NCBI GenBank assembly: GCA_018267195.1
Contig: JAFDYY010000030.1
Span: 1 to 38,953 of the forward strand
Source of the DNA: Bacteroidota bacterium
GTDB taxonomy: Bacteria; Bacteroidota; Bacteroidia; Cytophagales; Cyclobacteriaceae
Length of the DNA stretch: 38,953 nt
Direction: 5' to 3'
Part shown: positions 1 through 8,734 of the stretch, one piece after another
Layout: every line of letters begins with the position of its first letter
Numbering within the stretch: position 1 is the first letter of the stretch
Translations under genes and position numbers: made by a program
The notes under the pieces: generated by a model
Told to the model about the DNA's origin: nothing
What the model saw: only the letters and a program-made list of their open reading frames with translations
Database searches by the model: none

Positions 1-318
1 ATCATAGGAGAAGAAGCCGAGATAGAAAAATTTCAAAGCCTGCTTAATCTGCTCAAAGAAAAAGCAGGTCGTTTAATTATTAATGGAGTGCCCACGGGGG
101 TTGAGGTAGTTCCTTCGCAAAACCACGGAGGCCCCTACCCTTCTACTACCGACTCGCGGTTTACGGCTGTTGGCACCGATGCCATCAAGCGGTTTGTTCG
201 CCCTGTTGCCTTTCAAAATTTTCCCAACTCCCTTTTGCCGGAGGAATTAAAAAACGAAAATCCATTGAATGTATTTCGATTGGTTGAGGGAAATTGGACA
301 AGAGATCGGGTCAAATAA
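1..318 (+). CDS. Alpha-ketoglutarate-semialdehyde (2,5-dioxovalerate) dehydrogenase, C-terminal part
   Basis: The window opens inside this gene; the frame is open from base 1 and stops at 316-318, leaving about 105 residues. The visible end has the C-terminal signature of the NADP-type aldehyde dehydrogenases that oxidise alpha-ketoglutarate semialdehyde to 2-oxoglutarate: a GVPTGVEV stretch, then GGPYPSTTDSRFTAVG, then FVRPVAFQNFP and a final LNVFRLVEG. The catalytic Cys and Glu lie upstream and cannot be seen. This reaction is the last step of trans-4-hydroxy-L-proline breakdown, which fits the epimerase and D-amino-acid dehydrogenase genes 2 to 3 kb downstream on the same strand. The next gene starts 11 bases after the stop. 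The same enzyme family also serves pentose and glucarate pathways, but the neighbours favour hydroxyproline. Confidence 0.88.
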   Translation: MIGEEAEIEKFQSLLNLLKEKAGRLIINGVPTGVEVVPSQNHGGPYPSTTDSRFTAVGTDAIKRFVRPVAFQNFPNSLLPEELKNENPLNVFRLVEGNWTRDRVK

Positions 319-329
319 TATTTTTTTGA

Positions 330-2396
330 ATGAGACCCCGCCTGCTGTTTCGATTGAAATTATTTTCAATTTTTGCTTTCGCCTGTTCAGTCGGCTATTC
401 ACAAATTATCGTAACTCAGAAAAAAGATTCGCTTCTCATTTCATTGGAAGGGCAGCCTCTTTTTAAGGGTTTACTCTCCAGTCAAAATTCGAAGAAGTTT
501 AATGTTCTACATCAAAGCAGAAATGTGGACGGAGCTTCGCTCGAACTCATTACCATTTCCTCCGGCTTATCGAAGGCCTTGGAATTGAACGGTGAAGTCT
601 TTGCCCATGAGGGTGCCATTGCAGTGGAAAGTGATCCTCGCGACAATGGTTTGAAAGTGATCAAGCATTGCGTTGGCCCAAGTACCAGTTTGTTAAACAA
701 TGGTATTTACGACCGTAAAAAAGATTGGCTGCTCAGTTTTGATTCATCTTATCCAAAACTAAAAATCCATTCAAACAAAAATCAATTTCAAATAAATGCC
801 AAGGGTTGGGAAATTGTTATTCGATTTCGTCCCAACTATTACCAAAAACATCGGGGCTTGAGCTACTTTAATCCTGCCACACACTCGCTGTACAAAAAAC
901 CAATGGTGGGTTGGTGCAGCTGGTTTGCTTATTTTGATAAGGTTACGGAAAATGATATTGTTCAGTTAACTCAAACAGCATCTGAAAAACTGAAGCCTTA
1001 TGGATTAGAGTACATTCAAATCGATGATGGCTATCAACAATTGCCGATCGGCCCGGCTGATCATTGGCTAACGGCAAATAAAAAATTTCCAAACGGGATG
1101 GGGTATCTTGCTAATTATATCCGCCAACATGGGATGACTCCCGGCATCTGGACGAATGTTGCCTTTGCCGATTCGTCCGAAGTCAAAAATAACCAACAAC
1201 TTTTCATTCGTGATAAAAATGGAAAACCGGTAAAAGGGAATTGGATTGATTATGTAATGGATGGCAGCAACCCGGAATCTATTTCAAAATACATCGCGCC
1301 AGTTTATCAAGGGCTAAAAGCGCAAGGATGGAGTTATTTTAAATTGGATGCCTTGAGGCATTTAAAATACGAGGGGTACAATTCGTATTCAGAATATTTC
1401 ACCACCCGGAAACTGGATCGCAATGAAGCATTCAGAAATATTGTTAAGGCCGTGCGGGCATCTATTGGCAATGATCTACCGCTGATGGCGTGTTGGGGAA
1501 TTCGTCCGGAGCTGGTTGGTATTGTTGACGCTTGTCGTATTGGAAATGATGGGTACAGCTATGCGGGGCTCGCTCAATATAACTCATACAATAATATTAT
1601 CTGGCAAAATGACCCTGACCACATTGAGCTGAGTGATGCCGAAGCTTATCGTTCGTGCGTGGCAACTTCCCTGACCGGATCATTATTCATGCTTACAGAT
1701 AAACCGGAAAAATATAGTTCGCCCTTAACTGAAGCCGCTATCCGTTCAATGCCCGTTTTGTACACGCAGCCCGGCCAGGTTTATGATGTAGATCCCTCTC
1801 GCTCATCAAAAATTAGTTTGGCCGATGCCGAGATGAGTGGATCCGGTCCCCGTCTCTTTGATGCCAGCACATCGACCACAACAGGTTTGTTTGCACAAGC
1901 CATCAATCGCTCATTCGAAAATTGGCTGGTACTGGGAAGGCTTGATGAACGCGATAAAGTCCTACCCTTTCATGATTTAGGTTTAAATGATGAAAAGGAA
2001 TATTTAATTTTTGAATTCTGGACTAAGCAGTTCAAAGGAGTTTTCTCCAAACAGTACGAGCCGGGCTCCATTAATCATCAATACAATTGTGAGGTATTGT
2101 GTTTTAGAGAACGCACCCATCACCCACAACTGCTGGCCACCAATCGGCATATCACTTGCGGTGGTGTGGACTTAGTCAATGTGAATTGGGAAAACAATAC
2201 CTTGGCAGGGCAATCAGAAATTGTACCCATCGAAAATTATGTTCTGTATGTCTATGAACCCGAGTCGCAATTAAAGCCTGTTGTGCAATGCGATCATGCC
2301 AAACTTGTGAGGTCTGCGAAGGAAGGTATGATGAGAACCATTGAACTAAAACCCGAACCCGGAGCAAAATTGATTAATTGGAAAATTCAGTATTAG
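330..2396 (+). CDS. Secreted clan GH-D glycoside hydrolase, alpha-galactosidase-like (GH36/GH27 type)
   Basis: The protein has 688 residues and an N-terminal signal peptide (basic MRPRLLFRLK, hydrophobic to about residue 22, likely cleavage near GYS-Q), so it is exported to the periplasm or surface. The (beta/alpha)8 domain starts near residue 190 with the GWCSWFAYF motif and continues with the IDDGYQ strand (D232, D233). YFKLDALRH follows, where D340 is the expected nucleophile, and then CRIGNDGYS, where D407 is the candidate acid/base. The first 185 residues would form the beta-sandwich and the end a C-terminal beta domain. It begins 11 bases after the semialdehyde dehydrogenase and ends 4 bases before the epimerase, so it is co-transcribed with hydroxyproline catabolism. 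Removal of alpha-galactose from plant hydroxyproline-rich glycoproteins is an inference from that context; the true substrate cannot be read from the sequence. Confidence 0.8.
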   Translation: MRPRLLFRLKLFSIFAFACSVGYSQIIVTQKKDSLLISLEGQPLFKGLLSSQNSKKFNVLHQSRNVDGASLELITISSGLSKALELNGEVFAHEGAIAVESDPRDNGLKVIKHCVGPSTSLLNNGIYDRKKDWLLSFDSSYPKLKIHSNKNQFQINAKGWEIVIRFRPNYYQKHRGLSYFNPATHSLYKKPMVGWCSWFAYFDKVTENDIVQLTQTASEKLKPYGLEYIQIDDGYQQLPIGPADHWLTANKKFPNGMGYLANYIRQHGMTPGIWTNVAFADSSEVKNNQQLFIRDKNGKPVKGNWIDYVMDGSNPESISKYIAPVYQGLKAQGWSYFKLDALRHLKYEGYNSYSEYFTTRKLDRNEAFRNIVKAVRASIGNDLPLMACWGIRPELVGIVDACRIGNDGYSYAGLAQYNSYNNIIWQNDPDHIELSDAEAYRSCVATSLTGSLFMLTDKPEKYSSPLTEAAIRSMPVLYTQPGQVYDVDPSRSSKISLADAEMSGSGPRLFDASTSTTTGLFAQAINRSFENWLVLGRLDERDKVLPFHDLGLNDEKEYLIFEFWTKQFKGVFSKQYEPGSINHQYNCEVLCFRERTHHPQLLATNRHITCGGVDLVNVNWENNTLAGQSEIVPIENYVLYVYEPESQLKPVVQCDHAKLVRSAKEGMMRTIELKPEPGAKLINWKIQY

Positions 2397-2400
2397 CAAA

Positions 2401-3402
2401 ATGAAAAAAACCTTTTTCTGTATTGATGCGCACACGTGTGGTAACCCTGTTCGGTTAGTGGCAGGGGGTGGGCCGTTATTGGAAGGAATCAACATGAGCG
2501 AGAAGCGTCAGCATTTTTTGCGTGAGTACGACTGGATTCGGAAAGGATTAATGTTTGAACCCCGCGGCCACGACATGATGAGCGGGAGCATTTTATACCC
2601 TCCCACCGATCCGGCCAACGACATGGGTGTTTTGTTTATTGAAACCAGTGGCTGCCTGCCCATGTGCGGGCATGGTACGATTGGCACCGTTACCATCGCA
2701 ATTGAAGAGGGCCTCATCGTACCAAAAACAAGCGGTGTATTAAACCTGGAAGTACCGGCCGGGCTTGTGCGTATTGAATACAAACAGGAAGGAAAAAAAG
2801 TAAAGTCGGTAAAAATCAGAAACGTAAAAGCTTACCTCGCAGCAGAAAATATAAAAGCCCTATGCCCCGATTTGGGCGAGCTAACTCTTGATGTTTCGTA
2901 TGGTGGAAATTTCTATGCGATAGTGGATGTGCAGAAAAATTTTTCGGGCTTAGAAAATTACACGGCCGACCAACTGATCAGTTGGAGTCGTGAATTACGA
3001 AAAGACATCAATTCAAAATATACATTTACCCATCCCGAAAATGCCACGATCAACGGCTGCAGCCACATTTTATGGACAGGGAAAACAATTGATCCGGCCG
3101 CTACCGCCCGCAATGCTGTCTTTTATGGCGACAAAGCTATCGATCGCTCACCTTGTGGCACGGGTACTTCCGCCCGTATGGCTCAATGGTATGCTAAAGG
3201 AAAATTAAAAATGGGTGAAGATTTTATACACGAAAGCATCATCGGTTCAAAATTTATCGGACGCATTGAAGAGGCTACCGAGCTCAATGGGAAACCAGCC
3301 ATCATTCCCAGTGTAGAAGGCTGGGCTAAAGTGTACGGATACAATACCATCTCTATTGACTCTGAGGATGACCCTTATGCTTTCGGATTTCAAGTAATTT
3401 AA
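2401..3402 (+). CDS. 4-hydroxyproline 2-epimerase (proline racemase family)
   Basis: This 333-residue protein belongs to the proline racemase fold. Both catalytic cysteines are present: C89 in the motif LPMCGHGTIG and C252 in RSPCGTGTSARM. Two cysteines mark a racemase or epimerase; the trans-3-hydroxyproline dehydratase branch has Thr or Ser in place of one. The likely reaction is epimerisation of trans-4-hydroxy-L-proline to cis-4-hydroxy-D-proline in the cytoplasm. Spacing to both neighbours is 4 bases, which indicates one transcript with the D-amino-acid dehydrogenase that would oxidise the product. Proline racemase itself is the main alternative, but the adjacent semialdehyde dehydrogenase argues for hydroxyproline. 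Confidence 0.9.
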   Translation: MKKTFFCIDAHTCGNPVRLVAGGGPLLEGINMSEKRQHFLREYDWIRKGLMFEPRGHDMMSGSILYPPTDPANDMGVLFIETSGCLPMCGHGTIGTVTIAIEEGLIVPKTSGVLNLEVPAGLVRIEYKQEGKKVKSVKIRNVKAYLAAENIKALCPDLGELTLDVSYGGNFYAIVDVQKNFSGLENYTADQLISWSRELRKDINSKYTFTHPENATINGCSHILWTGKTIDPAATARNAVFYGDKAIDRSPCGTGTSARMAQWYAKGKLKMGEDFIHESIIGSKFIGRIEEATELNGKPAIIPSVEGWAKVYGYNTISIDSEDDPYAFGFQVI

Positions 3403-3406
3403 AAGT

Positions 3407-4657
3407 ATGTCAAAAATTGGAATTATTGGAGGCGGCATTATCGGATTGAGTTCGGCTTATTACCTGAACCAATCCGGACATGATATTACGGTTATAGATT
3501 CAGGCGACCTTCAGAACGGCTGCTCGCATGGCAACGCAGGTATGATTGTGCCCAGCCACTTCATTCCGCTGGCAGCTCCGGGCATGGTGGCCAAAGGCAT
3601 CCGTTGGATGTTTAATTCGTCCAGTCCGTTTTATGTTAAGCCTCGACTCCATGGCGACCTGCTCCGCTGGGGGTTTTTATTTCTTAAAAACGCAAATGAA
3701 AAGCATGTAGCTGCAGCCATCCCGGCTCTGAAAGAGTTGAGCTTGTTAAGCAAAATTCATTATCAGCAACTTGCCCGCGACTTACCATTTAATTTTGGAT
3801 ACCACGAACGTGGCTTGCTCATGCTCTACCAAACCCAAGAAGCCGAACGCGAAGAATCGGAAACCGCCCACCGGGCTAATGATATTGGTATTACGGCAAA
3901 AATTTTATCGGGCGAAGAAGTGCAACAACTGGAGCCGCATGTAAAAGTAAATGTGCGGGGCGGTATTTATTTTCCGGGCGATGCACACCTTACTCCTCAC
4001 CAATTATTTAACGGACTAAAATTATATCTTCAGAGAGCGGGGGTAACCTTTGTGCCTCACTCGGCTGTTTCAAAATTTGAATTTCACGGAAACAGTATTC
4101 AATCCGTATTGGCAGGCGATCATTTTTTTTCTTTGGATCAAATCGTATTGGCGGCCGGCTCCTGGAGCGGCCTGATCGCTAAACAACTTGCCTTAACCCT
4201 GCCTATGCAAGGTGGCAAAGGATATAGCTTCACCTTACCCGAGGTAGAGAAGAATGTGCAAATCCCTTCTATTTTTTTGGAAGCACGGGTAGCCGTAACC
4301 CCGATGGAAAATTCATTGCGCTTTGGAGGCACCATGGAAATAGCCGGTCTTAATCATTCCGTTAACCTAAAGCGTGTAAAAGGAATTGTTGACTCCATCC
4401 CTAAATATTATCCGGAAATGAAAGTAGGGATGCCCTTGGTTGAAAATGTGTGGCACGGGCTTCGTCCTTGCTCGCCCGATGGGTTGCCGTACATAGGCCG
4501 AAGCACTAAAATAAAAAACCTGGTGATTGCCACCGGCCACTCTATGATGGGCCTGAGCCTGGCACCGGCTACCGGAAAATTAGTATCCGAAATAATAGAT
4601 GAAAAAAAAACAAGCATGGCTTTAACCGCCTTTTCTCCGGAGCGGTTTCAACGGTAA
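3407..4657 (+). CDS. FAD-dependent D-amino-acid dehydrogenase, probable cis-4-hydroxy-D-proline dehydrogenase (DadA-like)
   Basis: The 416-residue protein starts with a Rossmann dinucleotide motif (IGIIGGGIIGLSSAYYL, residues 4-20) typical of the DAO/DadA FAD oxidoreductases. Near the end it carries the family's second FAD-contact region (WHGLRPCSPDGLPYIG, then ATGHSMMGLSLAPATG). In this operon it would oxidise cis-4-hydroxy-D-proline to pyrroline-4-hydroxy-2-carboxylate and pass electrons to the respiratory chain. The deaminase that should follow in the pathway is not in the window and may lie upstream. The gene begins 4 bases after the epimerase. Its last 10 bases overlap the end of the convergent nuclease gene, so there is no room for a terminator between them. 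General D-amino-acid dehydrogenase is the alternative. Confidence 0.87.
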   Translation: MSKIGIIGGGIIGLSSAYYLNQSGHDITVIDSGDLQNGCSHGNAGMIVPSHFIPLAAPGMVAKGIRWMFNSSSPFYVKPRLHGDLLRWGFLFLKNANEKHVAAAIPALKELSLLSKIHYQQLARDLPFNFGYHERGLLMLYQTQEAEREESETAHRANDIGITAKILSGEEVQQLEPHVKVNVRGGIYFPGDAHLTPHQLFNGLKLYLQRAGVTFVPHSAVSKFEFHGNSIQSVLAGDHFFSLDQIVLAAGSWSGLIAKQLALTLPMQGGKGYSFTLPEVEKNVQIPSIFLEARVAVTPMENSLRFGGTMEIAGLNHSVNLKRVKGIVDSIPKYYPEMKVGMPLVENVWHGLRPCSPDGLPYIGRSTKIKNLVIATGHSMMGLSLAPATGKLVSEIIDEKKTSMALTAFSPERFQR

Positions 4658-7476
4658 CAAAGGGAGCGATAGACACATAGATCGCAGATTTTTTTGTTGT
4701 CTGTCTGATGAAACGGTTTAGACGGATCAAAAATTTCGTTCAGCAATTGTGCTAAGTGTTCTTCCACTTCGGGTAAAATGGGGGTGGCATCCGTTAGTCG
4801 TTGCCCGTTTTGTTGTAGCCCAAATTGAAAATCGTCAGTAAATAAATTATTCCGGTTCAGCAAACCGGGTATTATTTTTTTGGAGTGATCTGAAATATTT
4901 TTTTGATACAACAGCGCATACAGCAGGGTTTGAAAGACCGCCTTGTTTCGCTGATTACCGGAAAAAAGAGAAGGCACATCTTTAAACTCTAACTTATCTT
5001 TTCCGGTTTTGTAATCAATGATTCTTACCCGGTCGTCTTTCGCATCGATCCGGTCAATCATCCCGCCCAGTAATACGGTGTAGGGAGGTTGGCTGATGTT
5101 GACCGAATGCGTCCACCGGTTTTCCTCCAACCCTTCAATTTGAAAGGGCACCTGGCTTTTATCCCAATTAAGAATCTGTTTCACCAACTTGCGCACCACC
5201 TCCCGCACCACCACACGCTGACCTTCGTACAACACTTCTTCCGTGGGGGCAAGGCTATATTCATTTCTAAATGCGTCATCCATCAGCCGATTGATTCGTT
5301 CTTCCAGATGGTCGAAATTATCCTGGGTAATCAGTTTAGGCAGGTTGCCGCCCGTTGCCTCTACGTAAAATTTCTCCATTATCTTGTGCAACAGGTTGCC
5401 TAACACGCGCGGGTCAATTTCTTCCTGCACTGTATCGGCTTCACGAATGCGGGCTACATATTGAAAATAAAATTTCAGGCTACAATCCAGGTACGTATTC
5501 AGAGCCGATGGCGAAAATCCTTTACTGCGATTGCTCCCGTTATTCAATTTAACCAAAGCCTGCCGCACAGTTTCTGATTTCTGAATAACGATCGGTTCTA
5601 TTTTTTTTGACGAGATGGGATTGTGCAGCACTTTCGATTGAATAGGCCATCCGCTTTCATAAATTAATTGTTGCACATAACGGCTCATCTCCCCCTGGCC
5701 AAGGGTATCGGGTTCGGAATTATAAAAGAAGAAGATATTTTGTGCCCGTTGTAAAACCCGATAAAAAAGATAGGCATACAGGGCGCCCCGGTGTTCATCG
5801 GCCGGCATGTTATACGCTTTGCGCAGGCTGTATGGGATATAGGATGCTCCATGCCCCGATGGAGGAATCATTCCCTCGTTAAGTGACAGAATAAATACAT
5901 TTTTAAAATCAAGGTTGCGGCTTTCCAGCAAACCGGTAATGGGCAAACCTTTTAAGGGCTCGCCTATAAAGGGTATTTTTTCGGTGCGGGCATATTGGCG
6001 AAATAATCTCAAAAATGATTTCAACCGGTTAACCCGCTGGGGTTCATCGGTCGGCTCTTCCCACACGCCCTCTAATCGGGTTATCAGGCGCTTACCTTTC
6101 AGCAAACCTTCTTTGTCTAACTCATTACCCAAAGAGGCCTCTTCTATTTCGGCCATAACTGCTAATAGATATTGCGTAATTTTATTAACCGTTTTAAAAA
6201 TACAAGCATGTAGTTTTACATCGGCCGTCAAAAAAGTATCGGGTACTCTTACCCAATTATTCCGGTAAATTGTTTTCAGTTTGTGGTGTGCCGCTGCCGC
6301 ATCGGCCGCCACTACATAAGGATGCGACAATACACTTTGAACCGAGTTGAAATCAAATTGTTTATTGTTGGACCGGATTTGCAGTTGCACCAACAATTCG
6401 ATCAGGTTGTAAACCGGTGCATTGACCAGCGGAAACCCCATCGACACATTAAACTTATCTACCACGGGGGAAAGACTATGCAACACCGGCATCAGCAATT
6501 TTTCATCGGGCAGAATCAATATAGTTTCTTCTGCAACCATTCCATTGAGCAAATGCTTTCCCAGTTCGCCAGCTAATAACTTTACTTGCCCGATGGGTTG
6601 TGCCGCTCCGAGCAGTTCTATGTTTTTGGGTTTATGAAAATGAGCCGGCACCTGAGCGGAAAATGTTTTTCCAAGAACCGGATGTTGTTTGTATGCGTTA
6701 AAAAATTTACCAGCCTCTTGTCTTTCATCATTTACATAGTATTGGTCGTAGTCCCATCGCACTTTTGCGCCTGCCTTATCCACACAAATAGAAATAATAT
6801 TTTCTTCGACACGGGTAAGTGCATTAAATCCGGCAAACCACAATTGTTTTTCGTTATCTAATTTAATTTCTCCTTGCCTCAGGTTATCGGCCACCTGGCG
6901 GTGCAGTTTCCCTTCGTAGCTCAGGCCATCTGCCAAAAGGCGTTCATTAAAAAGTTTATACAGCGGATATAGTTTAGTCCATACCTCAATAAATTTTTGT
7001 TGGTTAACGGATTGGGGTTCGTCAAACTCATTCCAAAAATTTTTAAGATATTCTTTTTGTTCGGCTGAGAGATAATCCATTCCCCGATCCAGCTCTTTCA
7101 GGTGGCGCAAGTCAGAGAATAACAACTTTACATCTACCAGGTAGCGGTCTGCTTCGTCAAAATCGCGCAGCAGCATTTCGCCCCACCTAAAAAACTGATC
7201 GAACGATTCTGCATACCCACCCAAGAGTTCCTTATAACAAAAGTAAAGACGGTGTACCAGCTCCAGTTTATCGGGGATTTTCAACAAAGAAAAACCAGAA
7301 ACAAAATCTTCGAATGTGATAAGCCGGGGAGAGAATACCGGGCGGTCTATGAGAGCGCTCAGGTATTTCTTAAAATAAAGTACGGCTCTCCGGGTGGGAA
7401 AAATAACGGTAACACGCGCAAGGTTGGCTTCGCTTTGGTGTACCTCTTCGGCTAATTCTTGCAGAAACGTTTTCAT
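4648..7476 (-). CDS. AddB-like PD-(D/E)XK nuclease family protein with Fe-S cluster cysteines
   Basis: A 942-residue protein resembling the AddB subunit of AddAB helicase-nucleases, which process double-strand DNA ends for RecA loading. The N-terminus has the AddB-type motif TVIFPTRRAVLYF (from about residue 23). The centre contains helicase-like blocks such as VFILSLNEGMIPPSG. The C-terminal nuclease domain begins at PSALNTYLDCSLKFYFQYV and has the catalytic RIIDYKTGK motif (Asp and Lys). C665 plus the terminal C931-x2-C934-x5-C940 match the 4Fe-4S staple of AddB/RecB-type nucleases. The helicase partner (AddA) is not in the window. The gene converges on the dehydrogenase gene with a 10-bp overlap, and its start lies about 50 bases from the end of the arginase gene, which is on the same strand upstream. 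Confidence 0.82.
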   Translation of the reverse strand: MKTFLQELAEEVHQSEANLARVTVIFPTRRAVLYFKKYLSALIDRPVFSPRLITFEDFVSGFSLLKIPDKLELVHRLYFCYKELLGGYAESFDQFFRWGEMLLRDFDEADRYLVDVKLLFSDLRHLKELDRGMDYLSAEQKEYLKNFWNEFDEPQSVNQQKFIEVWTKLYPLYKLFNERLLADGLSYEGKLHRQVADNLRQGEIKLDNEKQLWFAGFNALTRVEENIISICVDKAGAKVRWDYDQYYVNDERQEAGKFFNAYKQHPVLGKTFSAQVPAHFHKPKNIELLGAAQPIGQVKLLAGELGKHLLNGMVAEETILILPDEKLLMPVLHSLSPVVDKFNVSMGFPLVNAPVYNLIELLVQLQIRSNNKQFDFNSVQSVLSHPYVVAADAAAAHHKLKTIYRNNWVRVPDTFLTADVKLHACIFKTVNKITQYLLAVMAEIEEASLGNELDKEGLLKGKRLITRLEGVWEEPTDEPQRVNRLKSFLRLFRQYARTEKIPFIGEPLKGLPITGLLESRNLDFKNVFILSLNEGMIPPSGHGASYIPYSLRKAYNMPADEHRGALYAYLFYRVLQRAQNIFFFYNSEPDTLGQGEMSRYVQQLIYESGWPIQSKVLHNPISSKKIEPIVIQKSETVRQALVKLNNGSNRSKGFSPSALNTYLDCSLKFYFQYVARIREADTVQEEIDPRVLGNLLHKIMEKFYVEATGGNLPKLITQDNFDHLEERINRLMDDAFRNEYSLAPTEEVLYEGQRVVVREVVRKLVKQILNWDKSQVPFQIEGLEENRWTHSVNISQPPYTVLLGGMIDRIDAKDDRVRIIDYKTGKDKLEFKDVPSLFSGNQRNKAVFQTLLYALLYQKNISDHSKKIIPGLLNRNNLFTDDFQFGLQQNGQRLTDATPILPEVEEHLAQLLNEIFDPSKPFHQTDNKKICDLCVYRSLCYR

Positions 7477-7527
7477 GGTTCTAAGCAGGTTAAAGATGAA
7501 CGATTATTCATCCCCCTGCAAACCGGG

Positions 7528-8502
7528 TCACTCCGTAAGTACCGGCCGGGCCTCAATGGACTTAGCTGATGCTTCCAGAATTTCGAAGGCGCTTTCGGCC
7601 ATTCGGTTTTCGGTATCGAGGGTTGGGTTTACCTCTACAATTTCATACACACATACTTTGGGGTCCTTGCAAAGTTCAGCATTGAGTATTTTAGCTTCTT
7701 CTACGGTAAGCCCATTGGGCACAGGGGTACCCGTGCCGGTGGAAAAGCGACTGTCTATACTATCTACATCGAACGACACATAAATAAGATCGCAATGATC
7801 TAACATGGCCAGTGCCCGGTGGGCAGTATCTACTGCTCCTTTCTTTTTCACTTCTTCAACCTCTATAAAGTTGATGTTGTATTTGTTGATCAGGTAATTT
7901 TCTGGTTTTTCCAGATCGCGTACAGCAATATAAACCAGGTCTTCGGGGTTGATTTTAGCACCGGGTATTCCTACATTTTTTATTTGCTCCCAATAATCAA
8001 GAGTAGCTCCGCGCGGGTCGTTTACTTTACTTTCGAGGTTGTCTATGCCAAAGGCCATGGCCAGCGGCATGCCGTGCATGTTTCCGGAAGGGGTGGTAAA
8101 CGGGGTATGCAAATCGGCATGGGCATCAATCCAGATTACGCCCAGGCGTTTTTTAGGATAGGCCTTTTTTATACCGGCTATCGTGCCGTAGGCCGTGCTG
8201 TGGTCGCCTGCCATAATCAGCGGAAAGTAATCATCAAAAAGTTGTTCATACACCTCCAGGCAAACGCGTTCTTCCATTACCAACACCCCGTCTATAAATT
8301 TGGCATAGGCGTGTTCGGCCCCGTCAAACAACAGTTCGTTTACGTTCTCTACCTCTACGGAGTCGTATTTTTTAAATAAATCCGACTTCAGGTCGAGGCT
8401 GGCAATTTTCATGGCTTCTACCCCGAGGCTGGCCCCGCGGGTGCCGGCACCGATTTCAGATTTTACTTCTATGATTTTAATTTCTTTCACAAACTGATCC
8501 AA
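7528..8502 (-). CDS. Arginase (ureohydrolase family)
   Basis: The 324-residue protein has all the metal ligands of the ureohydrolases: GDHS (H101), IDAHAD (D126, H128, D130) and FDVDSID (D245, D247), which would hold two Mn ions. The loop TTPSGNMHGMPLA matches the arginase substrate loop (SGNxHG) rather than the agmatinase version, and YEIVEVNPTLD is the expected C-terminal block. It would hydrolyse L-arginine to ornithine and urea in the cytoplasm. It is divergent from an arginine decarboxylase gene 232 bases away, so two competing routes of arginine use share one intergenic control region. No urease or ornithine enzymes are visible here. Formimidoylglutamase or agmatinase are less likely alternatives. 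Confidence 0.83.
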   Translation of the reverse strand: MDQFVKEIKIIEVKSEIGAGTRGASLGVEAMKIASLDLKSDLFKKYDSVEVENVNELLFDGAEHAYAKFIDGVLVMEERVCLEVYEQLFDDYFPLIMAGDHSTAYGTIAGIKKAYPKKRLGVIWIDAHADLHTPFTTPSGNMHGMPLAMAFGIDNLESKVNDPRGATLDYWEQIKNVGIPGAKINPEDLVYIAVRDLEKPENYLINKYNINFIEVEEVKKKGAVDTAHRALAMLDHCDLIYVSFDVDSIDSRFSTGTGTPVPNGLTVEEAKILNAELCKDPKVCVYEIVEVNPTLDTENRMAESAFEILEASAKSIEARPVLTE

Positions 8503-8630
8503 TCAAAAATTTTTAAGACTGATAATATCGAAAATAGCGAGTGGGGGATTTCCCCTCTTAGAGGTCGGGCAGGCCATGTACCCTTGAAATAAAACGAAAT
8601 AAAAACGGGTGTGCCATAACGAATCAATCC

Positions 8631-8700
8631 ATTGCAAAGATGGCAATTTTATCGGAATATTGCCACTTCGTAAACGGCCAGCCCGAAGGCTGCCTTTTTA
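8631..8700 (+). promoter_or_regulatory. Structured leader before the arginine decarboxylase gene, with terminator-like hairpin
   Basis: On the + strand 8641-8647 (TGGCAAT) is the exact inverted repeat of 8659-8665 (ATTGCCA). A second hairpin follows: GGCCAGCC at 8676-8683, a CGAA loop, GGCTGCC at 8688-8694 with one bulged C, then five Ts. It ends 35 bases before the start codon. ATTGC at 8631-8635 can pair with GCAAT at 8643-8647, so the first hairpin has a competing partner. The layout resembles a transcription attenuator, but no known riboswitch class was recognised and folding was not computed. Confidence 0.4.
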
Positions 8701-8734
8701 AAATGATTCAACCGACTAACCATTTACTGCCAGG

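Noticed and set aside
4648..7476. Several open frames of 65-117 codons on the + strand, opposite the nuclease gene
   Set aside because: They are antisense to a long protein with clear domain motifs and show no family features themselves.
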